Translations under genes and position numbers: made by a program
Assembly (NCBI RefSeq): GCF_001011035.1
Contig: NZ_CP011492.1
Location: 124,001-188,000 of the forward strand
DNA: 64,000 nucleotides
From: Streptomyces sp. CNQ-509
GTDB lineage: Bacteria; Actinomycetota; Actinomycetes; Streptomycetales; Streptomycetaceae
Direction of reading: 5' to 3'
Shown here: in pieces, positions 17,310 to 26,300 of the stretch
Layout of the letters: each line of letters begins with the position of its first letter
Numbering within the stretch: position 1 is the first letter of the stretch
The notes under the pieces: generated by a model
What the model saw: only the letters and a program-made list of their open reading frames with translations
Database searches by the model: none
What the model was told of the DNA's origin: nothing

Positions 17310-17631
17310 CACCGCGGCCCCGCTGTGTCGCGCTTCACACCCTCCCGGAGGCGGGCATGGAACAACCGGAGGTCACCTCCCGTTGAACCGGGCGTGGGTA
17401 CGGAGGGAACAGTGTCCCCGGGCCTCACCTCTCGCCCGTGGGGAAGATCGTTCGGCTGAAGCCCCATGGAGCCTTTCGCCGCGAGGCGACCGCCCTCCGT
17501 ATCCCCCTCAGACCGCCCCGGTCGGATCCCCCCTCCGACCGGGGCTTCCCCTTTGCCGCCTGCCGCGTACGCCGGCTCCTTCGTCCCCGTACGGGCTCTG
17601 ACCGGGTGCCTGACCGCCGGTGTCCGTGCGG
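17310..17631 (+). ncRNA. Intergenic stretch with possible structured small RNA
   Basis: There is no convincing gene in these 322 bases. From about 17400 the plus strand can form an imperfect hairpin (TCCCCGGGC pairing with GCCCGTGGGGA around 17408-17446). It then reaches a strong terminator hairpin at 17515-17545 whose loop holds six consecutive C. Actinobacterial 6C RNAs have hairpins with such C-rich loops. A small RNA ending at this terminator is possible but rests only on these two hairpins. Confidence 0.3.
17515..17545 (+). terminator. Rho-independent terminator with six-C loop
   Basis: A perfect 12-bp stem (17515-17526 with 17534-17545) and loop TCCCCCC are followed by CTTCCCCTTT-type pyrimidines. 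It would end transcription from the PPOX-fold gene or from a small RNA of its own. Confidence 0.75.
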
Positions 17632-17892
17632 CTACGCCCCCGGGCTCTTCTCCTCGCCGATGGCGTCCGGCAGGGCTATGTCGTCCAACTGGCGGCGCAG
17701 GGCTTCCTCTTGCTCCGTGAGCGGGACGTCGGGGCGCAGCCGTTCGGGGTGCCCCGGGGCGGGACCCGGTGGAGGCGGAGGCGGGGGCGGGGGCGAGACA
17801 GGGGGCGCGGGCGGGATGAAGAACCAGACCCGGCCGAGCGACGTCAAGGCTTCCTGCAGCGCGCGCAGCAGCCAGGCAAGGGCAGCAACCAT
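17632..17892 (-). CDS. Small DUF6059-like protein
   Basis: 86 aa. A hydrophobic N-terminus (LAWLLRALQEALTSLGRVWF) is followed by a run of nine Pro, then GHPERLRPDVPLTEQEEAL and a charged tail. The Pro-rich middle plus HPERLRPDVPLT is the signature of DUF6059 proteins, which are common next to specialised-metabolism genes in Streptomyces and have no known function. ATG 17892 has no clear ribosome binding site, so a TTG or GTG slightly downstream is possible. It lies on the opposite strand to the LAL regulator and shares its upstream region. Confidence 0.65.
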   Translation of the reverse strand: MVAALAWLLRALQEALTSLGRVWFFIPPAPPVSPPPPPPPPPGPAPGHPERLRPDVPLTEQEEALRRQLDDIALPDAIGEEKSPGA

Positions 17893-18216
17893 CCGGGCAG
17901 ACTGTTGCGCGGCGCCAAAGTCCCGCCAAAATCTCGCTGCGCCACCCCCCTACGGACCGTCCGCGGCGCCACGATGGGACCCGAGGGCGCACCTCGGGGG
18001 CTCACGCGCCGTCCGGTACGCCCACCTTCGCTCCCGTAGGTCGGGAGCGGTGCTCGCGGACCGATGCGATTGTCCCAGGGGATGTATACTCCGCAGCACC
18101 ACAACAAGGCCAGGATGAATGGCGCAAAACGGACCTAGGCATAATCTCGCGACCTGAGAAAAACCCGGCCTTGCGCAACCAAACTCGACCTGTGAAACTA
18201 CTAACCGAATACGCGG

Positions 18217-18241
18217 TACGGCGCTTCCCCTGAGCGCCGTA
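18217..18241. promoter_or_regulatory. 9-bp perfect inverted repeat upstream of LAL gene
   Basis: TACGGCGCT and AGCGCCGTA are separated by seven bases. It lies 74 bases before the regulator's start, so it may act as an operator or as a leader-RNA hairpin. Confidence 0.5.
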
Positions 18242-18263
18242 TGACCTGGACTTGCTCAGGTGC

Positions 18264-18286
18264 ATTGATTCCCACGACGAATCAAT
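18264..18286. promoter_or_regulatory. AT-rich 8-bp perfect inverted repeat upstream of LAL gene
   Basis: ATTGATTC and GAATCAAT are separated by seven bases and end 28 bases before the regulator's ATG. An AT-rich palindrome in this genome is rare and typical of a dimeric repressor site. It could also be a hairpin close to the ribosome binding site. Confidence 0.5.
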
Positions 18287-18314
18287 TGTGCCAACGGGAG
18301 GTGAGTAATCCGGT

Positions 18315-21059
18315 ATGGCTTTCGTCATCCGTGCGGCCGAATTCGAGGCGCTGCGGTCTGCTTTCTCTCGCTGTCTCCACGGCATGTCGCGCACAATTCT
18401 GATCGAAGGCGGCGTGGGGTGCGGCAAGAGTGCTCTTTTACACGCCATCACAGAACACGCGGCCGACATGGGCGCGACCATCCTCAGCGTCCAGGGCAGG
18501 AGTACCGCGGCGCACCCGCCCATCTCCCTGTTCCAGCAGCTCGTCGCGCAAGTGCCCGCCCCGCCGCCCGGCGAGGGCCCCGCGGGGGCCACGCCCGCGC
18601 TGCAGTTCAGTGCCGCGCTGCCGCATGTGGCGGAGAACGGCGCGGTGGTGATCAGCATCGACGACGTGCAGGACATCCCCTGGTCCGAGCTGGACTTCCT
18701 GCTCCAGGCGGTCGGCTGGCACCGCAGCCGGCGCACCCTCGTCCTGCTGTCCCACTGCCCGCACCTGCGCCATCGCGACCAGCCGGTCAAGACGGAGCTG
18801 CTGCGGCGGCCGAACGCCCAGCGCATCCACCTGGGGCCGCTGGACGAGCGCGGGGTGCGGGCGGCGGTCACCACGCGCGTCAACCGCCCGCACGAGCAGT
18901 GGATCGAGCTGCTGCACCACCTCAGCGGCGGCAGCCCGCTGCTGCTGCGCGCGCTCCTCGAGGACCTGCGGGACGAGGACATGGAGGCCCGGCCGACGGG
19001 CGCGGAGTCCGCGGCGGAGCTGGGGATGTACGGCCGTGCCGTCGTGTCCTGCCTTTACCGCAGCGGCGCCACCGCCGTGGAGTTGGGGCGGCTCATCTCC
19101 GTGCTCGGGGATTCCGCGGCGCCCGAGCTGCTGTCGGGCATGACCCGTATTTCACCGGCCGTCATGGACCAGCAGTTGGAGGCGCTGCGCCACTCCGGCC
19201 TCCTGGACGGTACGAATTTCCGGCACGAGAGCGCTCCCCGGGAAATTCTTGCGGACCTCGGCACCCTGCAGCGAAACGAATTGCACCGGCGCGCGGCGGT
19301 GGTCCAGAACAATGCCGGCAGTCCCACCACGGAAGTGGCCCGGCATCTCCTCGCCGCCCGGCACGCGGCGGAGGCGTGGCAGCGGTCCGCGTTGCGCGAC
19401 GCAGCGGAGACGGCCATCGGACAGGAAAACATACGGCTGGCCGTCAGGTATCTTGAACTGGCGCTGGAAAACAGCCCGAGCGGCCCGGACCGTATCGAGA
19501 TATACATGCGCCTGGCGCTCATCACGCAGCGCATCAGCCCCGCGGCCACGGAAATCCGGCATCTCACCGCATTGCTCAGCGCCTTCCACGCGGACAAGAT
19601 GCCGAGCACGGCGTACGACGGGCTCGCGGACCTGCTCTTCAGCTACGGCAAGGTCCAGGAGGCGTTCGCCGTGCTGCAGCGGCAGGGCGCCGAGTCGAGT
19701 GCCGCGGACGTACGCGCCGGCGACCACCCCAGCATCGCCTGGCTGTGGGCCTGGTACAGCCACCACTCATCCGGGCAGGAGGACGCCGGGCAGGACGGTC
19801 GGGATGCAGAGCAGGAGGGCGGTGCCCAGAACGCGCGGCTCCCGCCGGCCGACGGCGGCGCGCGGAGCCCGTACGCGTCGGCGACTTCTCTCTTCCAGAC
19901 CTTCGAGGGCACGTTCCTCTTCGGCGGCCGCGGCGACTGGGCCGCCGCCGCCGAGAACCTGCTGGAGGTCTCGACCCTCTCCGACGCCACGGTCTGGTCG
20001 CTGGCCAGCTCGATCAAGGCCCTCGTCATCGCGGACCGGCTCGACGCGGCCTGGCAGTGGTGCGAGTGGCTGGTCAAGGAGTCGGCGAGCCGGGACGCGC
20101 CCGGCTGGCAGGCGATCTTCTCGCTCCAGCAGGCGATCGTCGCGCTGCGGCAGGGCAAGCTGGCCGCCGGCCTGGACTGCGTCCGGCTGGTGGAGAGCGT
20201 CATCACCGAGCGCAGCACGGGCTACGCGTGCGCAGCCGAGGCCGTACTCGCGGCGCTGCACATGGAGATGGGGCGCTATGACGAGGTGGCGCGGGTGTTC
20301 GCCAAGCCGATCCCCCCGGCGTGGGAGAAGAGCGTCTACTGGCTGAGCTACCTGTGCATCCGCGGCTGCTTCCACCTCTCCACGAACAGGCCGCACTCGG
20401 CGCTCGCGGATTTCCTGCGGATCGGGAAGGTCGCCGAGCGCACCCTGGTCGACCACCCCACGCTGGTTCCGTGGCGGCTCTACGTCGCCCAGGCGTGGCT
20501 GCACCTGGGCGACCAGCAGATGTCCGCCCGCATGCTCGCCGAGCACACGGCCCGTGCCCCCGGCCACGGCGGTCGCGACCACGCGATGGTGCTGCGGCTA
20601 CGGGCCCGGCTGGCGCCGCCGCACAAGCGCCCCGGGCTGCTGTTCCGGGCGATGGACGAACTCCTCGCCACCGGCGACCGGTTGGATCAGGCGCGTACGC
20701 TGCACGAACTCGGCGTCGCGCTGCACGGGCTCGGGCACGAGTCCTGGGCCGCCAGGGCGCAGGCCGCGGGCGCGCACATCGCCCGCAACTGCCTGCCCGA
20801 CCAGGCCGTGGCGCGCACGCCCGTACCGGAGCGGACCAGCAAGGCCGTGCACGACACCCTGGGCAAGGAGCGTCTGCTCACCCGGGCCGAGCACCGCGTG
20901 GCCGCGCTCGTCGCCAAGGGCCTGACCAACCGTCAGGTCGCGAACCGGCTGCACATCACCGTGAGCACCGTCGAGCAGCACCTCACCCGCATCTACCAGA
21001 AGCTCGGCATCTCCCAGCGCGCCGACATCGGCACGCGGCTGAAGAGCATCCCGCCCTGA
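18315..21059 (+). CDS. LAL-family (large ATP-binding LuxR) cluster regulator, bldA-dependent
   Basis: 914 aa. An N-terminal ATPase carries Walker A GGVGCGKS (32-39) and Walker B VVISIDDVQDI near 115. A long TPR-like helical middle follows. The C-terminal LuxR HTH (about 855-912) contains LTRAEHRVAALVAKGLTNRQ, then VANRLHITVSTVEQHLTRIY. LAL proteins are typical activators of macrolide and other polyketide clusters. Codon 42 (18438-18440), just after the P-loop, is TTA, so expression should wait for bldA tRNA. ATG 18315 is the first possible start because an in-frame stop lies just before it. GGGAGG is 13 bases upstream, which is a little far. It stands first in the cluster and probably acts on the CTTTAG boxes listed here. 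Confidence 0.93.
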   Translation: MAFVIRAAEFEALRSAFSRCLHGMSRTILIEGGVGCGKSALLHAITEHAADMGATILSVQGRSTAAHPPISLFQQLVAQVPAPPPGEGPAGATPALQFSAALPHVAENGAVVISIDDVQDIPWSELDFLLQAVGWHRSRRTLVLLSHCPHLRHRDQPVKTELLRRPNAQRIHLGPLDERGVRAAVTTRVNRPHEQWIELLHHLSGGSPLLLRALLEDLRDEDMEARPTGAESAAELGMYGRAVVSCLYRSGATAVELGRLISVLGDSAAPELLSGMTRISPAVMDQQLEALRHSGLLDGTNFRHESAPREILADLGTLQRNELHRRAAVVQNNAGSPTTEVARHLLAARHAAEAWQRSALRDAAETAIGQENIRLAVRYLELALENSPSGPDRIEIYMRLALITQRISPAATEIRHLTALLSAFHADKMPSTAYDGLADLLFSYGKVQEAFAVLQRQGAESSAADVRAGDHPSIAWLWAWYSHHSSGQEDAGQDGRDAEQEGGAQNARLPPADGGARSPYASATSLFQTFEGTFLFGGRGDWAAAAENLLEVSTLSDATVWSLASSIKALVIADRLDAAWQWCEWLVKESASRDAPGWQAIFSLQQAIVALRQGKLAAGLDCVRLVESVITERSTGYACAAEAVLAALHMEMGRYDEVARVFAKPIPPAWEKSVYWLSYLCIRGCFHLSTNRPHSALADFLRIGKVAERTLVDHPTLVPWRLYVAQAWLHLGDQQMSARMLAEHTARAPGHGGRDHAMVLRLRARLAPPHKRPGLLFRAMDELLATGDRLDQARTLHELGVALHGLGHESWAARAQAAGAHIARNCLPDQAVARTPVPERTSKAVHDTLGKERLLTRAEHRVAALVAKGLTNRQVANRLHITVSTVEQHLTRIYQKLGISQRADIGTRLKSIPP

Positions 21060-21137
21060 CCACCGCACGCCGCGGGGGCGTGGCCGTCGCCGTCGCCGGC
21101 ACCGCGCCCCCCGCCACCGCCCCCCGGTCCCGTACCT

Positions 21138-21143
21138 CTTTAG
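21138..21143 (+). promoter_or_regulatory. CTTTAG box upstream of the thioesterase-ACP-acyltransferase operon
   Basis: The hexamer CTTTAG points toward the thioesterase gene, 130 bases before its start, in the AT-rich gap after the LAL gene. It is the same hexamer as at the four other PKS transcription units, although the neighbouring TTAG copy is lacking here. Confidence 0.35.
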
Positions 21144-21272
21144 AAGCTCTTTGTCGGGCTTTCAACCGGTGTCCGTAGCGTCGCGGTCCACAAACGAGTC
21201 GGAGTGCTCAAGGTGCGCTCTCCACGTGTGCCGCCTCTCGCACCCGGGAGAGCGCGGGAAGGCGTTGGCACG

Positions 21273-22055
21273 GTGCCCACTGAGATCCCGTTCGACGAGA
21301 CGTGGCTGCGCCGCTTCGGCACGGCCCGGCAGCCGGACGTACGGCTTGTCTGCCTGCCCCACGCGGGCGGCGCGGCGACCACGTTCTTCCCGCTGCAGCG
21401 GGAACTGCCGCCGTCGGTCGAGTTCGTGGCCGTGCAGTACCCGGGCCGGCACGACCGCAGGCACGAGCAGCCGCTGCGCGACGTCCGCACCCTCGCCGAC
21501 CGCGTGGCTGCCGCGCTCAGGCCGCTGACCGACCTGCCGCTGGTGCTCTTCGGACACAGCATGGGCGCGGTCGTCGGCTTCGAGACCGCCGCCCGGCTGG
21601 AGCGGGACGGCGCCAACCCGCCCCTCGGGCTGGTCGCCTCGGGCCGCCATTCGCCGGCGACGCCGCGCGTCGAGACCGTGCACCAGCGCGACGACGACGG
21701 GCTCATCGACGAGATCACCAAGCTGAGCGGCACCGACCCGCAGATCCTCGCCGACCCGGACATGCGTGCCATGATCCTGCCGGCGCTGCGCGCCGACTAC
21801 ACCGCCGTGGAGACGTACCGCTACGACCGGAGCTTCCTGCTGCGCTGCCCCGTCAGCGTCTTCACCGGCACCGCGGACCCGAAGGTGACCGAGCACGAGG
21901 CGGCGGCCTGGGAGCCGCTGACCTCCGGCGCGTTCCGCATCGAGCGGTTCCCCGGTGGCCACTTCTACCTCGACGGCGCGGAGCGGGCCGTCGCCACCGC
22001 CCTCCTGCGCGACATCCGGGCGTTCACGAACGCGCCCGCGACGCAGCCCCGTTGA
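21273..22055 (+). CDS. Type II (editing) thioesterase
   Basis: 260 aa alpha/beta hydrolase that removes wrong acyl groups from PKS carrier domains. The N-terminus WLRRFGTARQPDVRLVCLPH, followed by AGGAATTFF, is diagnostic. The nucleophile is S96 in GHSMGA, the acid lies in FTGTADPK near 199 and the His in GGHFYL near 228. GTG 21273 is chosen because it puts WLRRF ten residues in, as usual. GTG 21213 with GGAG upstream is an alternative. It begins an operon with a free ACP and an E2-type acyltransferase. PKS-B lacks a terminal thioesterase, but this protein's family is not expected to perform chain release. Confidence 0.92.
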   Translation: MPTEIPFDETWLRRFGTARQPDVRLVCLPHAGGAATTFFPLQRELPPSVEFVAVQYPGRHDRRHEQPLRDVRTLADRVAAALRPLTDLPLVLFGHSMGAVVGFETAARLERDGANPPLGLVASGRHSPATPRVETVHQRDDDGLIDEITKLSGTDPQILADPDMRAMILPALRADYTAVETYRYDRSFLLRCPVSVFTGTADPKVTEHEAAAWEPLTSGAFRIERFPGGHFYLDGAERAVATALLRDIRAFTNAPATQPR

Positions 22056-22083
22056 CCCACCCCCGAAAGGTAGTGCCCGCTTC

Positions 22084-22311
22084 ATGACGACCATCGACGA
22101 TCTTGTGGTGCTGATCCGTGACGAACTGGGGCTGCCGGTGTCCGTCGAGGACGCCGACCGGCCTCTGGACGAGATCGCCGGCTGGGACTCGGTGCACCTG
22201 CTCTGGCTGACGGCGGCCATCGAGCGCCGCACCGGCCGCAGCGTGTCGCTGCCGGACCTGCTGGAGGCCGGCAGCCTCAGCGGCATCCACAAGGCGGCGG
22301 TCGCGGCGTGA
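22084..22311 (+). CDS. Free-standing acyl carrier protein (candidate glyceryl-ACP)
   Basis: 75 aa. The phosphopantetheine Ser is S36 in AGWDSVHLLWL. The helical pattern and acidic surface are those of ACPs. ATG 22084 follows GAAAGG. It is followed, with a 4-base GTGA overlap, by the E2-type acyltransferase. A small discrete ACP directly before an E2-type acyltransferase is the arrangement seen in tetronate clusters (AbyA3-AbyA4, Agg2 with Agg4, and relatives), where it carries the glyceryl unit. The FkbH-like enzyme that loads glycerate is not in the window, so this role is inference. Confidence 0.9.
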   Translation: MTTIDDLVVLIRDELGLPVSVEDADRPLDEIAGWDSVHLLWLTAAIERRTGRSVSLPDLLEAGSLSGIHKAAVAA

Positions 22312-23201
22312 GCGTCAGCCGCTTCCCCGCAGAGCGCCGCCACACGCTCTACCACTGCGACGAGATACGCGCCTCGGCGCCGGTCTTCCTCGACACCGAG
22401 GTGGACATGAGCCGGATCCAGGAGCACCGGGCGGAGGCCCGGCGCCGGTACTCGGTCGTCTCGTACGTCCTCAAGGCGTCCGGCAGCGTGCTGGCCGCGC
22501 ACCCGGAGGCCAACGCGGCCATCCGCGGCCGGCTCCGCCCCAAGGTCGCGCGCTACGCGACCGTCGGCGGCAAGGTGACGCTGGACAAGACCCTGGGCGG
22601 GCGCCGCGTGGTGCTGTCCTCGGTCGTGCCGAGGCTGGAGCAGTCGAGCCTGGACGACGTGCAGCAGTACGTGGACCGGCTGCGCGACGGGGACCCCGAG
22701 ACGATGCCGGAGTTCGAGGCGGTGCGCAAGCTGCACCGGCTGCCCGTGCCGGTGGGCCGCACGCTGTTCCGGCTGGCGACGCGGTCGTTCGCGCACCGGC
22801 CCGAGCTGCGGGGCACCGTCGCCGTCACCTCGCTGGGCCACCGCGCGGTGGACAGCTTCCACTCGGTCGGCGGTACGACCGTCACGCTGGGCCTCGGGCG
22901 GATCGTGGACCGCCCGGTCGTCAGGGGCGGCGCCGTCGTGGTCGCGCCGGTGATGCGACTGAGCCTCGCCTTCGACCACCGGGTGATCGACGGCGCGGAG
23001 GCGGCCGACGTGCTGTCCGAACTCAAGGACTTCCTGGAGGGGTACGCGCCGGAGGCGGCCCCCGAGACGGCTGCCGCCGGGGAGGCGGACGTCGCCGAGC
23101 CGGCCGCGGAGGAGCCGTCCGGGGAGCCCGCCGCTCAGGAGGAGGTCGTGCACGAGGCGGTCGACGCCCGCGACCCGGCCTCGCCCGCTCCGAGCACCTG
23201 A
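22308..23201 (+). CDS. 2-oxoacid dehydrogenase E2-type acyltransferase (tetronate acetyltransferase candidate)
   Basis: 297 aa with only the catalytic E2 domain; the lipoyl and peripheral-subunit-binding domains are absent. The catalytic HxxxDG is H224-RVI-D228-G229 in LAFDHRVIDGAEAADVL. GTG 22308 overlaps the ACP stop (GTGA), indicating coupled translation. The last 55 residues are Ala/Glu/Pro-rich and probably disordered, which is unusual for the family. Stand-alone E2 domains acetylate the primary hydroxyl of the tetronate intermediate in agglomerin and abyssomicin pathways (Agg4, AbyA4), setting up elimination to an exocyclic methylene. Given the ACP partner, I infer the same role. A terminator separates it from the convergent PKS-A. 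Confidence 0.85.
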   Translation: MSVSRFPAERRHTLYHCDEIRASAPVFLDTEVDMSRIQEHRAEARRRYSVVSYVLKASGSVLAAHPEANAAIRGRLRPKVARYATVGGKVTLDKTLGGRRVVLSSVVPRLEQSSLDDVQQYVDRLRDGDPETMPEFEAVRKLHRLPVPVGRTLFRLATRSFAHRPELRGTVAVTSLGHRAVDSFHSVGGTTVTLGLGRIVDRPVVRGGAVVVAPVMRLSLAFDHRVIDGAEAADVLSELKDFLEGYAPEAAPETAAAGEADVAEPAAEEPSGEPAAQEEVVHEAVDARDPASPAPST

Positions 23202-23249
23202 CCCTCTCCGCACCGCACCCGCGGGGGTTCGGCATCCCCGCCACCTGCC

Positions 23250-23284
23250 CCGCCGGCCCGCGTACTCTCGTCGCGGGCCGGCGG
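23250..23284. terminator. Bidirectional terminator between the E2 gene and PKS-A
   Basis: A perfect 13-bp GC stem (23250-23262 with 23272-23284) and a nine-base loop are followed on the plus strand by TCTTTT. It separates two convergent transcription units. Confidence 0.85.
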
Positions 23285-23328
23285 TCTTTTCGTCCGCCCC
23301 GGTCCACCGGCCGGGCCGGGCGCGGGAG

Positions 23329-26300
23329 TCAGTCCCGGCCCAGCTCCCGGTCGATCATCGCGAACATCTCCTCGTCGCTCGCCGCGTCCAGCGCGCCGCC
23401 GGGCTCCTCGGCCGTCGGGCCGGCCTCCTGCGCCCCGCCCTGCCGCACGTCTTCGAGCTGCCACAGCAGGGCCTTCAGCCGCGCGGCGAGCCGCGTCTGC
23501 TCCTGCTCGTCGAGCGCGCCCGCGGCCAGCATGTCCTCCAGTTCGCCAAGGCTGCCCGCGCCGGCGTCCGCAGGGGCTGCCGTGGCCGGTGCGCCCGGCA
23601 GCTCCCCGTCGACCAGGGCGGCGAGCGCCTCCGCGGTCGGGTTGTCGAAGACGGCCGTGGCCGGGAGCCGCAGGCCGGTCGCGGCGTTGAGCCGGTTGCG
23701 CAGCTCCACGGCGGCCAGCGAGTCGAACCCGATGGTCTTGAACGCGGCATCGCGCGGTACGGAGTTGGCCGAGCCGTGCCCGAGCACGGCAGCCGCGTGC
23801 GTACGTACGAGCCGCACCAGCGCCTCCGAACGTTCCGCCGCCGGCAGCTCCGTGAGCTGCGCCCGCGAGCCGCCCGCCGCGGGCGAGTCGTCCGCCGCGG
23901 CCGTGCGCCGCGCCGGCCTGACCACCTGCCGGAGCACCGCAGGCACCGCCACGCCCTCCTCGGCGCGCGTGCTCAGCCGCGCGGGCACCACGGCAGCGTC
24001 GCCCAGCGCCACGGCCTCGTCGAGCAGCGCCAGCCCTTCGGCGGTGGCCAGCGGCAGGATGCCGGTGCGGCTCAGCCGGGCCACGTCCGCGTCGCTGAGG
24101 TGGCCGGACAGCTCACTCTCCTCGGCCCAGTAGCCCCAGGCGAGCGAGACCGCCGGCCGGCCCTGGGCCTGCCTGCGCTGCGCCAGCCCGTCCAGCCAGG
24201 CGTTGGCGGCGGCGTAGTTGCCCTGCCCCGCCGTGCCGAGGGTGCCGGCGATGGACGAGAACAGCACGAAGCCGGCGAGGTCGAGGCCGCGGGTCAGCTC
24301 GTCCAGGTGCGCGACCGCGTCCACCTTGGGCGCCAGCACCCGGTCGACGGCGGCGGCGTCGAGCGTCTCGACGGTGCCGTCCGCGGTCACGCCCGCCGCG
24401 TGCACGACGGCCGTGAGCGGATGCTCCGCCGGTACGCCGGCCAGGAGCCGTACGACGTCCTCGCGCCGCGACACGTCGCACGCGGCGACGGTGGCCTCGG
24501 CCCCGAGAGCGGCAAGCTCGGCCCGGAGCGCCGCGGCCCCGGGCGCGTCCATCCCGCGGCGGCTGGTGAGCAGCAGGTGCCGTACGCCGTGGACGGTCGC
24601 CAGGTGGCGTGCGACCTGCGCGCCCAGCGCGCCCGTGCCGCCGGTGACGAGTACCGTGCCGGCGGGGTCCGGCGGCACCGGCACGGTCAGCACGATCTTG
24701 CCGACGTGTCGGGCCTGGCTCATGAAGCGGTATGCCTCGGGCGCGCGCCGCACGTCCCAGGTGCGCAGCGGCAGCGGGGCGAGCACGTCCGACTCCAGCA
24801 GCGTGACGATCTCGGCGAGCATCTCGCGGATCCGGTCGGGGCCCGCCTCCATCAGGTCGAACGCCCGGTAGGCGACCCCCGGGTGCCGCTCCGCGACGTC
24901 GGCGGCGGCGCGGATGTCGGTCTTGCCCATCTCCACGAACCGCCCGCCCGCGGGGAGCAGTTCGAGCGAGGCGTCCACGAACTCCCGGGCCAGCGAGTTG
25001 AGGACGACGTTCATGCCGGCGCCGCCGGACGCGCGCCGGAACCGCTCGACGAAGTCGAGGTCGCGGGAGGACGCGATGCGCTCCTCCGGCAGCCCCAACT
25101 CGCGCAGCAGCCCCTGCTTCGGCGGGCTGGCGGTGGCGTACACGTCCGCGCCCCAGTGCCGCGCCAGTTGGACGGCCGCCATGCCGACGCCGCCGGTGGC
25201 GGCGTGCACGAGCACCGCGTCGCCCTTGGCCAGCCGACCGAGGTCGCGCAGGCCGTAGTACGCGGTGAGGAAGACGACGGGCACGGCGGCGGCCTGCGCG
25301 AACGTCCAGCCCTCCGGCATCGGCGCCAGCATGCGCCGGTCGGCGACGGCGACCGGGCCGAAGGAGTGCGGGAGCAGGCCGAGCACCCGGTCGCCGGGCG
25401 CGAGGTCCGTCACGCCCGGGCCCACCTCGGTGACGACGCCGGCGCCCTCGCTGCCCATGATCTGCTCGCCGGGGTACATCCCGAGCGCCATGAGCACGTC
25501 GCGGAAGTTGAGCCCGGCGGCGCGCACGGACACCCGCACCGTGCCGGGGGCGAGCGGCGCCGACGCCTCGGGCGCGGGCAGCAGTCGCAGGGACTCGATG
25601 GTGCCGGGGGTCGCGGTGTCCAGCCGCCAGGCGCCCGCGTCGGCGGGCGGGGTCAGCGGCGGATCGTCGCGGAGGTGGGTGAGGAGGGGGGTGTGCGCGG
25701 TGCCGTGGTGGAGGGCGAGTTGGGTGTGGGTGAGCGCGTGGGCGAGGGCGTGCGGGAGGTGGGTGCGGGTGTCGGGGTGGTCGTCGGTGTCGACGAGGTG
25801 GATACGGCCCGGGTGCTCGGCCTGCGCGGAACGCGCCAGGCCCCACAGCGCGGTGTGCGCGGGGTCGGTCGCGGGGTCGGGGTCGGTGGGCAGGGCGTGG
25901 GCGTGGCGGGTGAGGAGGACGAGGGGGGTGTCGGTGAGTCGGGGTTCGGCGAGGTACTGCTGGAGGAGGGTGAGCAGGTCGTGTACGGCCTGGTGGGCGG
26001 CGGCGGGGGTGGGGGCGCCGGGTGCGGGTGCGTAGACGACGGCGGTGGGCTGGTCGTCGGCGGCGAGGAGCGCGTTGAGGTCGGGGTGGTGCCGGGCGGC
26101 GGTGTCGGGGACCGGCGCGGCGGGGCCGAGGGTGGTCCAGCCGGTGAGGTCCGTCGCGTCGGCCGGGAGTTGCTGCGGCGTCCAGCGCAGGGCGTAGAGG
26201 TGGTCGGGGATGCCGGCCGGCTGGGGGCCGGCGGGGAGGGTGCGCAGGGTCAGCTCGCCGACCTCGGCGACGAGGCCGCCCTGCGTGTCGTACAGGGTGA

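Larger units (their letters stand above)
17893..18314. other. Promoter region upstream of the LAL regulator
   Basis: 422 bases with no gene. From about 18060 the composition becomes AT-rich, with a TATACT at 18086-18091 and several A-tracts, unlike the coding DNA around it. Two perfect inverted repeats (listed separately) and a CCTAGG palindrome near 18135 lie in this part. It presumably carries the promoter and operators of the LAL gene and perhaps of the divergent DUF6059-like gene. Confidence 0.55.
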
